The translations under genes and the position numbers were made by a program. Positions 37,429 to 47,013 of a stretch of DNA of 64,000 nucleotides are shown one piece after another. The number at the start of each line of letters is the position of its first letter. Position 1 is the stretch's first letter. Origin of the DNA: Streptococcus oralis subsp. tigurinus AZ_3a (GTDB lineage: Bacteria > Bacillota > Bacilli > Lactobacillales > Streptococcaceae). Below the pieces are notes generated by a model that worked only from the letters and a program-made list of their open reading frames with translations, made no database searches and had not been told where the DNA came from. The stretch covers positions 1 to 64,000 of the forward strand of contig AORU01000002.1 in the NCBI GenBank assembly GCA_000344275.1, given 5' to 3'.

Positions 37429-37934
37429 TAGACTTCCTTTCTATCTCGGTATTCGATGGTAAAATCATAGTCATTTTTCTCATCTCGGGTGTAAGATTTG
37501 CTTGCGACTGTCTCAAAACGAGACAAGTCAAACTCCTCAGGGAAATAGGTATCTCCCTCCACCTGAGCATGAATCTGTGTCACGATGATTTCATCTAAAT
37601 ATGGCTCAAAAGCCTGAAAAATCTGTTTTCCGCCAATGATATAGAGATTTTTTTCCTGACTCTGATACCACGCTAAAACAGACTCCACATCTTGAAATAC
37701 GAGCGCCCCATCTATGACTTCTTCGCTATTGCGCGTTAAAATCAGGGTTTGCCGTTTTGGAAGCAGACGACGTCCCATGCCATCAAAGGTCACTCGTCCC
37801 ATCAGTATAGCATGATTTAAAGTCGTTTCCTTAAAATGTTGCAACTCTGCTGGCAAATGCCAAGGGAGACGATTTCCCTTCCCAATCACACCTTTTTCAT
37901 CCTGGGCCCAAATGGCTATGATTTTCTTTGTCAT
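37428..37934 (-). CDS. dfr: Dihydrofolate reductase
   Basis: A 168-residue enzyme that reduces dihydrofolate with [25 protein letters not shown] (~18-37) contains the substrate Glu and the Met-20-type loop, and [11 protein letters not shown] near 98-108 binds the cofactor. It is the target of trimethoprim. At the position equivalent to pneumococcal Ile100 I read Ile (YIIGG), the susceptible form, though numbering was done by eye. The small membrane protein gene overlaps its stop. Confidence 0.95.
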   Translation of the reverse strand: MTKKIIAIWAQDEKGVIGKGNRLPWHLPAELQHFKETTLNHAILMGRVTFDGMGRRLLPKRQTLILTRNSEEVIDGALVFQDVESVLAWYQSQEKNLYIIGGKQIFQAFEPYLDEIIVTQIHAQVEGDTYFPEEFDLSRFETVASKSYTRDEKNDYDFTIEYRDRKEV

Positions 37935-38017
37935 GCTTCCGTCCTTTTTATTGATACTACTATTTTATCAAAATTCTCCCAAAAAGACTGTTTTGAAACG
38001 CGCGCAAAAGAGAGAAA

Positions 38018-38045
38018 AGGAGCAGGCATCATCTAGCCTGCTCCT
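38018..38045 (-). terminator. Terminator after cmk
   Basis: Ten-base perfect arms AGGAGCAGGC / GCCTGCTCCT with an eight-base loop, then TTTCTCTCTTTT on the minus strand. Confidence 0.85.
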
Positions 38046-38052
38046 CTCGTCC

Positions 38053-38727
38053 CTAGGACATATATTTTTTTGCTTCTGATTCAATTTTTTCAACCACTTC
38101 TTGGATACTTAGTCCAGTTGTGTCGAGGTAAACTGCATCCTCAGCCTGCTTGAGAGGCGAGGTTTCACGATGACTATCCTTGTAGTCACGTGCCGCAATT
38201 TCTTCTTTCAACGTTTCCAAGTCAGTCTCAATCCCTTTAGCAATATTTTCCTTGTAACGACGCTCTGCTCTTTCTTCAACAGAAGCCACTAAGAAAATCT
38301 TGAGTTCAGCTTGTGGTAAAACAACTGTCCCGATATCACGCCCATCCATGACGATACCACCTTGCTGAGCAATCTCTTGCTGGAGCGAAACAAGTTTCTC
38401 ACGCACTTCAGGAATGGCAGCAATGCTTGAAACCTTGTTGGTCACTTCATTTTCACGGATAGGATGAGTGATATCCACATCCCCTACAAAAACAAGTTGA
38501 TCACCTGTTTCTGAACGTCCAAAACTAATGGGATGTTGATCAAGCAATTCCAAAAGTTGCTCTACTTTTCCTGCATCCAACTGGTTTTTGAGCGCTATAT
38601 AAGTCGCAGCACGGTACATAGCGCCCGTATCGAGATAAGTATAACCAAAATCTTTAGCGACAATCTTTGCAACCGTACTCTTACCACTGGAAGCTGGACC
38701 ATCAATAGCAATTTGAATTGTCTTCAT
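38053..38727 (-). CDS. cmk: Cytidylate kinase
   Basis: A 224-residue NMP kinase that phosphorylates CMP and dCMP. P-loop GPASSGKST is at 10-18, [10 protein letters not shown] near 31-40, and [12 protein letters not shown] near 129-140. It follows the LysM protein gene by nine bases, so the two form an operon closed by a strong terminator. Confidence 0.96.
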   Translation of the reverse strand: MKTIQIAIDGPASSGKSTVAKIVAKDFGYTYLDTGAMYRAATYIALKNQLDAGKVEQLLELLDQHPISFGRSETGDQLVFVGDVDITHPIRENEVTNKVSSIAAIPEVREKLVSLQQEIAQQGGIVMDGRDIGTVVLPQAELKIFLVASVEERAERRYKENIAKGIETDLETLKEEIAARDYKDSHRETSPLKQAEDAVYLDTTGLSIQEVVEKIESEAKKYMS

Positions 38728-38736
38728 TCCCGACTC

Positions 38737-39243
38737 CTATCTTGTCTTGATCACATCACCTGGATTGGCAAACCAAGATCCAGATGACATATGAGAAGGA
38801 TTTAACGCTTCCAACTGGGCAATGGAAATCCCTGCACGCTGAGCAAGAGCTGCCTCACCCTCTCCAGGATGCACAGTGAGTGTTCCTTCTCCTTCTGTGT
38901 GCTCTTCTGAACTGCTCTCTGAAGGAGTTGTTTCAGAAGAAGATGTTTCTTCTACCTTGCTACTTGAAGATGACGATGCTTCTACTTTAGAACTTGAACT
39001 TGTAGAAGGAGACGATGTATCATAGAAGTCCTTCAAAGATGAAGTACGATTGCTTCCTCCGGTTGATAGGTAAATCAATACAACCACCATCGCTACAACG
39101 ATCACAAAGAAGAGGCTAGCTAGAACTGTTAAGACACGATTCGCAACAGCGCCTTTTCCTTTTTGTTTACGGCGACGACGCTCTGATCTTGATTCTTCCT
39201 CACTATTTTCATAGATATCTTCTTGCCATGGTTCCTTTGCCAT
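38737..39243 (-). CDS. Membrane-anchored LysM-domain protein
   Basis: A 168-residue type II membrane protein: a charged cytoplasmic part (~1-35, RRRRKQKGKG), one membrane span (~36-60), a Ser/Glu-rich wall-spanning linker (~70-117) and a C-terminal LysM domain (~118-168, VHPGEGEAALAQRAGISIAQLEALNP). LysM binds GlcNAc of peptidoglycan, so it should bridge membrane and wall. Function beyond this is unknown. It leads the operon with cmk. Ribosome site AAGGAG is well placed. Confidence 0.85.
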   Translation of the reverse strand: MAKEPWQEDIYENSEEESRSERRRRKQKGKGAVANRVLTVLASLFFVIVVAMVVVLIYLSTGGSNRTSSLKDFYDTSSPSTSSSSKVEASSSSSSKVEETSSSETTPSESSSEEHTEGEGTLTVHPGEGEAALAQRAGISIAQLEALNPSHMSSGSWFANPGDVIKTR

Positions 39244-39253
39244 ACCTTACTCC

Positions 39254-39282
39254 TTGTATTTTTTAAACTTTCTTATTACAAT
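39254..39282 (+). promoter_or_regulatory. Promoter of the ferredoxin gene
   Basis: -35 TTGTAT (39254-39259), 17-base spacer, -10 TACAAT (39277-39282). Six bases separate the -10 from the ATG at 39289, so the mRNA should begin at the start codon. Confidence 0.65.
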
Positions 39283-39288
39283 ATAAAC

Positions 39289-39492
39289 ATGAAACTCACA
39301 CTTATACCTGAACGGTGCATCGCCTGCGGGCTTTGCCAAACCTATTCTGAACTCTTTGATTACCATGATAATGGAATCGTTCGATTTTGCGATGATCCAG
39401 TTGAATTGCAAAGAGAAATCGCTGAGAGCAGCGATGTTCTAGAGGCCATCAAAAATTGTCCTACACGTGCACTTCTAAAAGATCCATCATAG
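39289..39492 (+). CDS. Small ferredoxin, single [4Fe-4S] type
   Basis: A 67-residue ferredoxin with C10-x2-C13-x2-C16 and the distal C57-Pro that together bind one iron-sulphur cluster; C34 is an extra cysteine. It would carry electrons between a reductase (perhaps the one at 31184) and an unknown acceptor. The ATG at 39289 is preceded by no ribosome site, and a longer frame upstream would overlap the LysM gene on the other strand. Leaderless translation is the simplest reading. Confidence 0.88.
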   Translation: MKLTLIPERCIACGLCQTYSELFDYHDNGIVRFCDDPVELQREIAESSDVLEAIKNCPTRALLKDPS

Positions 39493-39605
39493 TTTAAAAG
39501 GGAGATTGATTTTGTAGACTCTCTTTATCACTTTAATCCCTTCACCTACTAGTTTAGCATATTTCTAGGTAAAATTATAGTCTTTTCCGGTTATTTTTTC
39601 CTTCA

Positions 39606-39655
39606 AAAATAGAAAGATCACTTTTTTTCTTTGATGAGGTAGAGTGGTCTTTTTT
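39606..39655 (-). terminator. Terminator overlapping the end of the glycosyltransferase gene
   Basis: AAAGACCACT inside the last codons pairs with AGTGATCTTT after the stop, and T runs follow on the minus strand. The loop is long, so confidence is moderate. Confidence 0.5.
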
Positions 39656-40538
39656 TGGTTTCCAGGTAAATCTTACTGATATACTTGCCCAGAATTCCAA
39701 TGGTCAGAAGTTGAATCCCCCCAAGAAAGAGAATGACAGCCATCAGAGAGGTCCAGCCAGATGTTGGATTTCCCAAGATAAGAGTCCGAAATACTACAAA
39801 AACAGTCATCATAAAAGAAATAAAACAAGATAGAAGTCCCGCTACAAAGGCTATACTCAAGGGAAAATCTGAAAAATTGAGAATCCCTTCAATCGAGTAG
39901 AAAAAGAGCTGTCTAAAACTCCAACTGGTCTTTCCAGCCTGTCTTTCGACATTTGGATAGTCTAGGTAGTATGTTCGAAAACCGACCCAGGCAAAGAGCC
40001 CTTTAGAGAACCGATTGGACTCGGTCAGGGTTAAAATAGCATCTACCACAGACCTTCTCATCATGCGGTAATCACGGACGCCTGAGGGGAGAGCTACTGG
40101 GCTGATTTTTTGCATGAGGCGATAAAAAAGATTAGCACAGAAACTGCGGAAAAAGGGCTCTCCCTCCCGACTGGTTCTCCGTGTCCCAACACAGTCCAAG
40201 TTCGCATCCTGGTCTAGTAAGGCTTTCATCTCAAGCAACATACTGGGGGGGTCCTGGAGGTCTGCATCCATCACGACCACCAGGTCTCCAGTCGCATGCT
40301 GTAAACCTGCGTACAGAGCTGCCTCTTTCCCAAAATTTCGTGAGAATGAGACATAATGCACCGCAGGATTTTGCTCCCGATAAGCCTTCAAAAGCTCTAA
40401 GGTCCCATCGCTTGAGCCATCGTCTATAAAGACATACTCGACCTCTGCTCCCAGGTCAGGAAGCAAATCTTCAACAGACTGATAAAAAAGAGGAAGTACT
40501 TCCTCTTCATTTAAACAGGGGACAATGATCGAAATCAT
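39618..40538 (-). CDS. Family 2 glycosyltransferase, polyprenyl-phosphate type
   Basis: A 306-residue membrane glycosyltransferase of the GtrB/DPM type. The GT-A domain starts MISIIVPCLNEEE and has VFIDDGSSDGT near 38-48 and the metal motif VMDADLQDPP near 90-99. Two membrane spans follow (~218-245 and ~257-282). It likely loads a sugar onto undecaprenyl phosphate for a wall polymer or glycan side chain; sugar unknown. Start at 40538, four bases after galE, with a weak ribosome site. A longer frame would overlap galE. Confidence 0.85.
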   Translation of the reverse strand: MISIIVPCLNEEEVLPLFYQSVEDLLPDLGAEVEYVFIDDGSSDGTLELLKAYREQNPAVHYVSFSRNFGKEAALYAGLQHATGDLVVVMDADLQDPPSMLLEMKALLDQDANLDCVGTRRTSREGEPFFRSFCANLFYRLMQKISPVALPSGVRDYRMMRRSVVDAILTLTESNRFSKGLFAWVGFRTYYLDYPNVERQAGKTSWSFRQLFFYSIEGILNFSDFPLSIAFVAGLLSCFISFMMTVFVVFRTLILGNPTSGWTSLMAVILFLGGIQLLTIGILGKYISKIYLETKKRPLYLIKEKK

Positions 40539-40542
40539 TATC

Positions 40543-41562
40543 TTAGTCTTCAAATCCATTTGGATGCTTACTTTGCCAACGCCATGCGTCTTCACACATT
40601 TTCGTGATATCAAATTCTGCTTCCCATCCGAGCTCTGCTTTGGCTTTTGCAGGATCTGAATAGCAGGCAGCGATGTCTCCTGGTCGGCGTTCTACGATGC
40701 GGTAAGGAATGGGATGTCCCACTGCTTTTTCCATATTTTGAATAATTTCAAGAACAGAGTAGCCCTTGCCTGTTCCAAGGTTATAAATGTTAAGGCCAGA
40801 CCCCTTTTGGATTTTTTGAAGAGCTGCAACGTGACCTTTGGCTAGGTCTACGACGTGGATATAGTCACGAACACCAGTTCCATCTTCCGTATCGTAATCG
40901 TCTCCGAAGACTTGTACTTGCTCTAATTTTCCAACAGCTACCTGAGTCACATATGGCAAGAGATTGTTTGGAATACCGTTTGGATTTTCTCCTAAATCTC
41001 CACTCTCATGTGCTCCGATTGGGTTAAAGTAACGAAGCAAGACCACATTCCATTCTGAGTCTGCTTTGTAGATATCAGTCAAGATTTCTTCTAGCATGAG
41101 TTTGGTACGACCGTAAGGGTTGGTCACTGAAAGTGGGAAATCTTCTAAGATTGGAACTGTGTGAGGATCTCCATATACTGTCGCAGAAGAGCTGAAGATG
41201 ATATTCTTACAGTTTGCTTCTTCCATAACTTTTAAAAGACTAAGAGTTCCAGCGATATTGTTGTCATAGTAGGCAAGAGGGATACGTGTTGATTCACCTA
41301 CAGCCTTCAAACCAGCAAAGTGAATCACACCTGTTGGCTCTTCTTGCTTGAAAATATCTCTGATAGTATCAGTATCACGGATATCTGCCTCATAGAAAGG
41401 AATTTCAACTCCTGTGATTCTTTCAACAACTTCTAAACTTTTACGGTTGCTATTGACAAGGTTATCCACTACAACCACTTGATGACCTGCTTGGATCAAC
41501 TCAATAACAGTGTGGGTTCCGATAAAACCGGCACCACCAGTTACCAAAATTTTTTCTTGCAT
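40543..41562 (-). CDS. galE: UDP-glucose 4-epimerase
   Basis: A 339-residue extended SDR. NAD loop GGAGFIG lies at 9-15, and the catalytic pair Y150-x3-K154 with Ser/Thr (SSSATVYG near 124-131) is intact. It interconverts UDP-glucose and UDP-galactose, serving the Leloir pathway and surface glycans. The glycosyltransferase gene follows four bases later, which hints that galactose-type sugars feed that enzyme. Confidence 0.94.
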   Translation of the reverse strand: MQEKILVTGGAGFIGTHTVIELIQAGHQVVVVDNLVNSNRKSLEVVERITGVEIPFYEADIRDTDTIRDIFKQEEPTGVIHFAGLKAVGESTRIPLAYYDNNIAGTLSLLKVMEEANCKNIIFSSSATVYGDPHTVPILEDFPLSVTNPYGRTKLMLEEILTDIYKADSEWNVVLLRYFNPIGAHESGDLGENPNGIPNNLLPYVTQVAVGKLEQVQVFGDDYDTEDGTGVRDYIHVVDLAKGHVAALQKIQKGSGLNIYNLGTGKGYSVLEIIQNMEKAVGHPIPYRIVERRPGDIAACYSDPAKAKAELGWEAEFDITKMCEDAWRWQSKHPNGFED

Positions 41563-41665
41563 CTTTTTTCCTCGATTCTCGAATTATTTTTTCTTATTTT
41601 ACCATTTTTGATAGGGAATGTCATTTGCCATCCTAGAGGGGAGACTAAAATTTTAGTAAAATGCT

Positions 41666-41862
41666 TATACTCTTCGAAAATCTCTTCAAACAATGTCAGC
41701 TTCGCCTTACCGTGGGTATGATTACTGACTTCGTCAGTTCGATCCACAACCTCAAAACAGTGTTTTGAGCTGACTTCATCAGTTCTGTCCACAGCCTCAA
41801 AGCCGTGCTTTGAGCAGCCTGCGGCTAGCTTCCTAGTTTGTTCTTTGATTTTCATTGAGTAT
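41666..41862. repeat. BOX element (A-B-C)
   Basis: About 197 bases that match the pneumococcal/mitis BOX repeat: boxA from 41666 (CTCTTCGAAAATCTCTTC, with the GCGAAGCTGACA region on the other strand), a boxB-like unit TGACTTCGTCAGTTCGATCC near 41720-41772, and boxC ending TTTCATTGAGTAT at 41862. Inner copies of the CTCAAA-CACTGTTTTGAG stem are visible. BOX elements are small non-coding, likely miniature mobile elements. A 104-residue open frame through it (41541-41855) is not a gene. Confidence 0.88.
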
Positions 41863-42965
41863 CATTCGCTTTTTACTCGTTTGACATAGTTTTCAATTGG
41901 ATAGTTTACTGGGTCCAAAGTCAACTCCTTGTCTTGGATCAGTTGAGCTAAATGGTAACCAATGATAGGGCCGGTTGTGAGGCCTGATGAACCTAGTCCA
42001 CTAGCCGCATAGACACCTACTAAGCCTGGCACCTGTCCAAAGAAAGGGGAGAAATCACTGGTATAGGCACGGATTCCCACACGCTCACCCGATGATTTTG
42101 CTCCTGCCAAGGCTGGATAGTGAGGCAAGGCCGCATCATCCATTTGTTGGAGCAAGGTTTCATCTACCGTCAAATCAAATCCCATATCATTTTCATGAGT
42201 AGCGCCTAAGGACAATTTCCCACCTGCAAAAGGAATCAAATCCCACTCTCCTTCTGGCATGACAACAGGGTAAGATTCTAGGTCTTCGGAGAGTTGATAA
42301 TCTCGGAGTTGCCCCTTTTGGGGACGAACATCTACCTCATATCCTAAAGGTTCTAAAATGTCCCTCAACCAAGCTCCCGTTGCCAAAATAACCTGGTCAA
42401 ATACCTCTTCACCAATCTGATATCCTGATGCTAAAGGTGTCAGACTCACTTTTTCTTTGACATGCTTGACCTGACTGTCTTCTAGCAAACGATTCACTAA
42501 GAGGTGGCCATCTACTCTCGCCCCACCAGAAGCATAGAGCAAGTGGTCAAATCCCTGCAAACCAGGGAATAATTCATTTGCAGATACTTGGTCCATGATA
42601 GCTAACTGGCCTATCAAGGGAGATTCTTCCCTGCGATTCAAAGCTAGTTTATAGAGTTCTTCTAGCTTAGATTCGTCCTTCTTTAAGAGAAAAACTCCCG
42701 AACGCTGGTAAAAGTCAATCTCCTGCCCTGACTTCTCTAAATCAGCCAACAAATCCACATAAAAGTCAGCACCCAAGCGTGCCATCTTGTACCAGGCTTT
42801 ATTACGGCGTTTTGAAAACCAAGGACTAATAATTCCTGCTGCAGCCTTGGTAGCCTGACCTTGTCCATGGTCAAAAACGGTCAACTCTAGGTCACTTTCT
42901 TTCGAGAGGTGGTAGGCAGCTGTCGCCCCCACAATCCCTGCTCCAATAATGGCAACTTTTTTCAT
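41862..42965 (-). CDS. DAO-type FAD-dependent oxidoreductase (DadA/ThiO-like)
   Basis: A 367-residue flavoenzyme of the D-amino acid oxidase superfamily. FAD loop GAGIVGATAAYHL is at 8-20, and GLGSSGLTTGPIIGYHLA near 330-347 closes the FAD site. The substrate is probably an amino acid or amine. The ATG at 42965 sits eight bases after AAGG. Its stop codon abuts the BOX element, which may act as its 3' end. It lies 16 bases after the Nif3-like gene. Confidence 0.87.
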   Translation of the reverse strand: MKKVAIIGAGIVGATAAYHLSKESDLELTVFDHGQGQATKAAAGIISPWFSKRRNKAWYKMARLGADFYVDLLADLEKSGQEIDFYQRSGVFLLKKDESKLEELYKLALNRREESPLIGQLAIMDQVSANELFPGLQGFDHLLYASGGARVDGHLLVNRLLEDSQVKHVKEKVSLTPLASGYQIGEEVFDQVILATGAWLRDILEPLGYEVDVRPQKGQLRDYQLSEDLESYPVVMPEGEWDLIPFAGGKLSLGATHENDMGFDLTVDETLLQQMDDAALPHYPALAGAKSSGERVGIRAYTSDFSPFFGQVPGLVGVYAASGLGSSGLTTGPIIGYHLAQLIQDKELTLDPVNYPIENYVKRVKSE

Positions 42966-42981
42966 TGTCTTCACCTTCTAA

Positions 42982-43779
42982 CTAGATATGGTGGAAAGGA
43001 TCGGTCGATGCCTGACTAGGCACAATATCAATGCCCCAGCCATTCTCTTTCTTCCATTGAGTAAGAAGTGCTGCGATTTTTTCCACAAAAAGCACTTCGA
43101 TATAATGTCCTGGATCCAATGCCAGCAAGCCATCAGACAGCATATCCTGTGCTGTGTGATAGTAAATATCACCAGTGATGTAGACATCTGCCCCCTTAGC
43201 TAAAGCATCCTTATAGAAAGATTGACCACTACCGCCACAGATAGCCACTATTGAAATAGGCTTCTGCAAATCACTCTCTTGATAATGCACCATTCGAAGG
43301 CTATCTAGACCAAAGACTTGTTTGACATGCTGGGCCAATTCCCCAAATGTCTGAAGCTGAATATTCCCAATCCGCCCAATTCCACGTTCTGGACCTGTTT
43401 CCTGCAGATAAGTCGTTTCCTCAATGCCTAGCATCTGGCAGAACCAATCATTTAGCCCGTTCTCAACAATATCAATATTGGTATGGCTAACATAAACTGC
43501 GATGTCATGCTTAATCAAATCAATGTAAATCTGATTTTGCGGACAGCTAGCTACCAGAGCCTTGATAGGACGAAAGATAGGCGCGTGCTTGACGATAATC
43601 AAATCTACACCCTTTTCAATGGCTTCAGCCACCGTCTCTTCACGAATATCAAGGGCAACCATTACCCTTTGGATATCCTTGTCCAAAGTGCCGATTTGCA
43701 GACCATGACTGTCACCCTCCATAGACAATTCCTGAGGGCAAAAGGCTTCATAGCGTTTAATGACTTCACTTGCTAGCAT
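42982..43779 (-). CDS. Nif3-like dinuclear metal-centre protein (YqfO)
   Basis: A 265-residue DUF34/NIF3 protein with VKHAPIFRP near 63-71, HTNID near 94-98 and the C-terminal [11 protein letters not shown] and DPGHYIEV metal motifs. The family is often labelled GTP cyclohydrolase type 2; the in vivo role is unsettled. It overlaps trmK by 14 bases, an order conserved in many Firmicutes. Confidence 0.92.
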   Translation of the reverse strand: MLASEVIKRYEAFCPQELSMEGDSHGLQIGTLDKDIQRVMVALDIREETVAEAIEKGVDLIIVKHAPIFRPIKALVASCPQNQIYIDLIKHDIAVYVSHTNIDIVENGLNDWFCQMLGIEETTYLQETGPERGIGRIGNIQLQTFGELAQHVKQVFGLDSLRMVHYQESDLQKPISIVAICGGSGQSFYKDALAKGADVYITGDIYYHTAQDMLSDGLLALDPGHYIEVLFVEKIAALLTQWKKENGWGIDIVPSQASTDPFHHI

Positions 43780-44443
43780 GGAGTACCTCCTTGATGGCTT
43801 GAATTTTATCTACTAAAACTTGACGTTCCTCCAGATTTTTTTCTGGAATTTGATCAAGGGCAAATTCTAACTTAGTAGCTTCTTTTTGCCATTTTTGGAC
43901 AAAGACTGGGCTGACTTCTTTGGACAAGAAGGGACCAAAGCGGACATCACTTGCTGATAGCTTCATTTGTCCCGCTTCCACCACCAAAATCTCGTAGAAT
44001 TTGCCTGCTTCTTCTAGGATGCTTTCTGCTACGATCAGAAAACCGTGGTCTTGTAGCCAGATGCGCAAGTCGTCTTCACGATTATTGGGCTGGAGAATCA
44101 AACGTTCTACATTAGCTAGCTTTTCCAAACCTTCTTCCAATATGGTAGCAATCAAGCGCCCTCCCATACCTGCAATGGTGATAACAGAGACTTGATCTAC
44201 CTCCTCAAATGCCGCTAAGCCATTGGCTAAACGAACTTGGATTTTCTCCTTTAGACCGTGAGCCTCAATATTTTTGACCGCGGACTGGTAGGGTCCTTCC
44301 ACAACCTCACCTGCAATGGCGTTTTTGATTTGACCTCTCTCAACCAACTCGATCGGCAGATAAGCATGGTCACTCCCCACATCTAGTAAAACGGCCCCCT
44401 GTGGCACAAAGGAAGCTACCAATTCTAATCTCTTTGAAATCAT
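43766..44443 (-). CDS. trmK: tRNA (adenine-22-N1)-methyltransferase TrmK
   Basis: A 225-residue Rossmann methyltransferase; SAM motif [10 protein letters not shown] near 21-30, AGMGGRLI near 90-97, and LQPNNRED near 117-124, with a C-terminal helical tail. It modifies A22 of tRNA in Gram-positive bacteria. First of trmK-nif3-oxidoreductase. Confidence 0.93.
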   Translation of the reverse strand: MISKRLELVASFVPQGAVLLDVGSDHAYLPIELVERGQIKNAIAGEVVEGPYQSAVKNIEAHGLKEKIQVRLANGLAAFEEVDQVSVITIAGMGGRLIATILEEGLEKLANVERLILQPNNREDDLRIWLQDHGFLIVAESILEEAGKFYEILVVEAGQMKLSASDVRFGPFLSKEVSPVFVQKWQKEATKLEFALDQIPEKNLEERQVLVDKIQAIKEVLHASK

Positions 44444-44511
44444 CTTCTCTCACTTTCCAAAACTCTATTACCTTTTATTATACCATATTTCGGCTAGCAA
44501 TCTTGCACCTA

Positions 44512-44543
44512 AAAAGACCGCAATCCACAGATTGCAGTCTTTC
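44512..44543 (-). terminator. Terminator of the CtpE-like ATPase gene
   Basis: AAAGAC(C)GCAATC pairs with GATTGCAGTCTTT; T-rich tail on the minus strand, two bases after the stop codon. Confidence 0.8.
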
Positions 44544-44544
44544 T

Positions 44545-46881
44545 TTATTTTCTGGCTTGGTAACGACTAGTTAGAATGAAAATTAAGGTAAATACCAGCA
44601 TCATGGCCCCATAAACAGGCAATGTTTGTCCAGTTAAGGTTGAAATTTCAAGCAACTTTTGAATCATTGGGAAGAGAGCTGTAGCTAGGAAACCTCCTAC
44701 TGACCAAATAACCAAAAGGACACGCCAGAGGGTGAATGGCATACAGGCTCTAAATACGGATAAGAAACCGATAGACCCAAGGAGATAATAGAGGAGGGTT
44801 GAGATTTCTATCTCAGTCCAACCTTGACTCGCTCCAAATATTTTCACAAAGAGAACGCTGAACACGACCATGAGTGCACTTGGTAGGGCACGAAGCATGG
44901 ATTTTCTGAGGAAGTTTGGTTCAACAGGTTTGATATTTCGCTCAAAAGTCAGAACGAATGGCGGGAACCCTTCCACGAATTGGTCGATCATGGTAATCTG
45001 GATCGGAATGAAAGGGAAAATCAAAATCCACTCAGACCGCCCTAGTAAAACACTAGCAATACAAATCACCGCAAGCAAGAAGGAATAAATCGTCTTAATC
45101 AAGAAAATCGGTGCAATGTGGGCAATGTTATTGACCACGCGACGACCCTCAAAGAGAATCTCAGGAACATCATTAAAGTCTGAGTTCAAAAGAACTAGAT
45201 TGGCAATCTGACGAGTCGCTGGATCTCCCTCCGCCATCACGATCGAACAATCTGCCTCACGAAGGGCCAGGATATCATTGACTCCGTCCCCTGTCATGGC
45301 CGTTGTATGCCCTGCTTTTTTCAGAGTTTGGATGATGAGTTTCTTTTGATGAGGGGAAACACGTCCGAAAATAGCTGTCTCTTCTGCCATGGCAATCAAT
45401 TCCTCATCCGTGATTTTTGAACAATCTACATAGCTGTGATAGTCTGCAAAACCAGCCTTCTGGGCAATACTGGACACTGTAACTGGATTGTCACCAGAGA
45501 TAATCTTGAGCCCTACTTCCTGGGAACGGAGATAGTCCAGCGTCTCAGCTGCTCCTTCTCGAATGGGGTCCAAGATCTCCAGCAAGGCCAGGGCCTGAAT
45601 ATCAGATGGTTTCTGTGGTTTGTGATGATCTAGTTTTTCCTGACTGAGTGCCAAGACCAAGACACGCGAGCCTCTCTCCAAGGCCTCTCTAGCTTCTGGG
45701 ACTTCAGAGTCCAACAACATCTCAGGCGCACCTAAGAAAACCGTTCCTAGACCTTCCAATTCCATAGCGCCCCACTTGCGGTCGCTAGAGAAAGGAAGAT
45801 TCGAAAGCATAGGATAGGCAACCTGACCTTGGAAACGCTGGCGAATAGCTTGGGCCGTTGGATTTTTATCCTCACTATGAGCTATGTAGCTGGTCAGAAT
45901 GTTAGTAATGGCCTCTTCACCATAAGTTTCCGTCAGAGGAAGAACCGCCTCCACCTGCATCTTTCCTTGGGTGATGGTCCCCGTCTTATCCAGACAGAGC
46001 ATATCCACGCGAGCCAAGGTCTCGACAGAGTACATCTCCTGCACCAAGACCTTTTTCAAGCCCAGCTTGATCACCGCAGTCAAGAGCGAAGTAATGGTCA
46101 AAAGGGCGATTCCCTTGGGCAACATCCCCAAAAGGGCTGTTGACGAATTTACAACGGATGACTTGAGGGGCAAGCCTTTTAACATCAAGGCTTCTAGCAG
46201 GAGAGCTAGACCAAAGGGAATAATAATCTTCCCAGTAAAACCAGCTAGCTTGTCCAACGATTTCATGATACGGGAGTTGATTGGTTTCACTGTCTTAGCT
46301 TCCAGCATGAGTTTGGAAGCATAGTTTTCTGCCCCGACATGGTGGACTTGAGCCAAAACTGCGCCACTGGCTAGGAAACTCCCTGACAAGAGCAAGGCAT
46401 CCACTTCCTTTTGTACTAAATCACTCTCCCCTGTCAACATGGCTTCATTGACTTCTGCAAATCCTTCCAGAACCAGAGCATCACTAGGAATCTGCTCTCC
46501 AGCAGACAAACGAATGACATCACCTAGGACCAATTCTTCTGGATTGAGGGCAACTTCTTGACCCTCACGGATGGTTTTGACTTTTTCCTTGGTCATGAGA
46601 TTGAGCTTGTCCACCATGTGTTTGGCCCGCAACTCGGTCACAATCCCAGAAAAAGCGTTAAAGCAAATAACGGCAAAGAAGACCAGATTGCTCCAAGCCT
46701 GCACAAAGGCAAGGGCCAAAGCAATAGCAAAGTTCAAAGCGTTAAAAAGAGTAAAAACATTTCGTTTAACGATTTGCCAAGTGCTGGTACTGGCCGAAGC
46801 AGTAAAATCATTGACCAAACCTTGAGCCTGTCTTTCCTTGACTTCTCTTTGGGTTAATCCTATAATCTTATTTTTATCCAT
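44545..46881 (-). CDS. P-type cation ATPase (CtpE-like)
   Basis: A 778-residue P-type ATPase. TGES near 147-150, the phosphorylation motif DKTGT near 290-294 (LCLDKTGTITQGK) and TGDGVND near 525-531 are intact, with eight to ten membrane spans. The membrane motif before DKTGT is GMLPKGIALL instead of PEGLP, so it differs from the type IIA pump at 18630. I place it with CtpE-like (calcium-type) pumps; ion and direction are unproven. Start 46881 is uncertain; 46893 is possible, both with weak ribosome sites. Confidence 0.85.
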   Translation of the reverse strand: MDKNKIIGLTQREVKERQAQGLVNDFTASASTSTWQIVKRNVFTLFNALNFAIALALAFVQAWSNLVFFAVICFNAFSGIVTELRAKHMVDKLNLMTKEKVKTIREGQEVALNPEELVLGDVIRLSAGEQIPSDALVLEGFAEVNEAMLTGESDLVQKEVDALLLSGSFLASGAVLAQVHHVGAENYASKLMLEAKTVKPINSRIMKSLDKLAGFTGKIIIPFGLALLLEALMLKGLPLKSSVVNSSTALLGMLPKGIALLTITSLLTAVIKLGLKKVLVQEMYSVETLARVDMLCLDKTGTITQGKMQVEAVLPLTETYGEEAITNILTSYIAHSEDKNPTAQAIRQRFQGQVAYPMLSNLPFSSDRKWGAMELEGLGTVFLGAPEMLLDSEVPEAREALERGSRVLVLALSQEKLDHHKPQKPSDIQALALLEILDPIREGAAETLDYLRSQEVGLKIISGDNPVTVSSIAQKAGFADYHSYVDCSKITDEELIAMAEETAIFGRVSPHQKKLIIQTLKKAGHTTAMTGDGVNDILALREADCSIVMAEGDPATRQIANLVLLNSDFNDVPEILFEGRRVVNNIAHIAPIFLIKTIYSFLLAVICIASVLLGRSEWILIFPFIPIQITMIDQFVEGFPPFVLTFERNIKPVEPNFLRKSMLRALPSALMVVFSVLFVKIFGASQGWTEIEISTLLYYLLGSIGFLSVFRACMPFTLWRVLLVIWSVGGFLATALFPMIQKLLEISTLTGQTLPVYGAMMLVFTLIFILTSRYQARK

Positions 46882-46954
46882 AAACTCTATCATATCATTT
46901 TTTTTAAAAGAATTCTAATCCCATCTAAAACTGTTGGCTGACAACTGAAAAAGT

Positions 46955-46983
46955 TTGCCAGTAATCTTTTGATAAGGTATAAT
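46955..46983 (+). promoter_or_regulatory. Promoter of plsC
   Basis: -35 TTGCCA (46955-46960), 17-base spacer, -10 TATAAT (46978-46983). Confidence 0.78.
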
Positions 46984-47013
46984 AATAAAAGCAATACAAT
47001 CGAAGGAGATCTC

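Noticed and set aside
39253-39281. Face-to-face promoter for the LysM gene (TTGTAA-N17-TACAAG) overlapping the ferredoxin promoter
   Set aside because: Transcription from it would begin after the LysM gene's ribosome site, so it cannot be its promoter.
41541-41855. 104-residue frame beginning MKIKEQTRKLAAG
   Set aside because: It runs through the BOX repeat; this kind of frame recurs wherever the element is found and reflects the repeat, not a protein.
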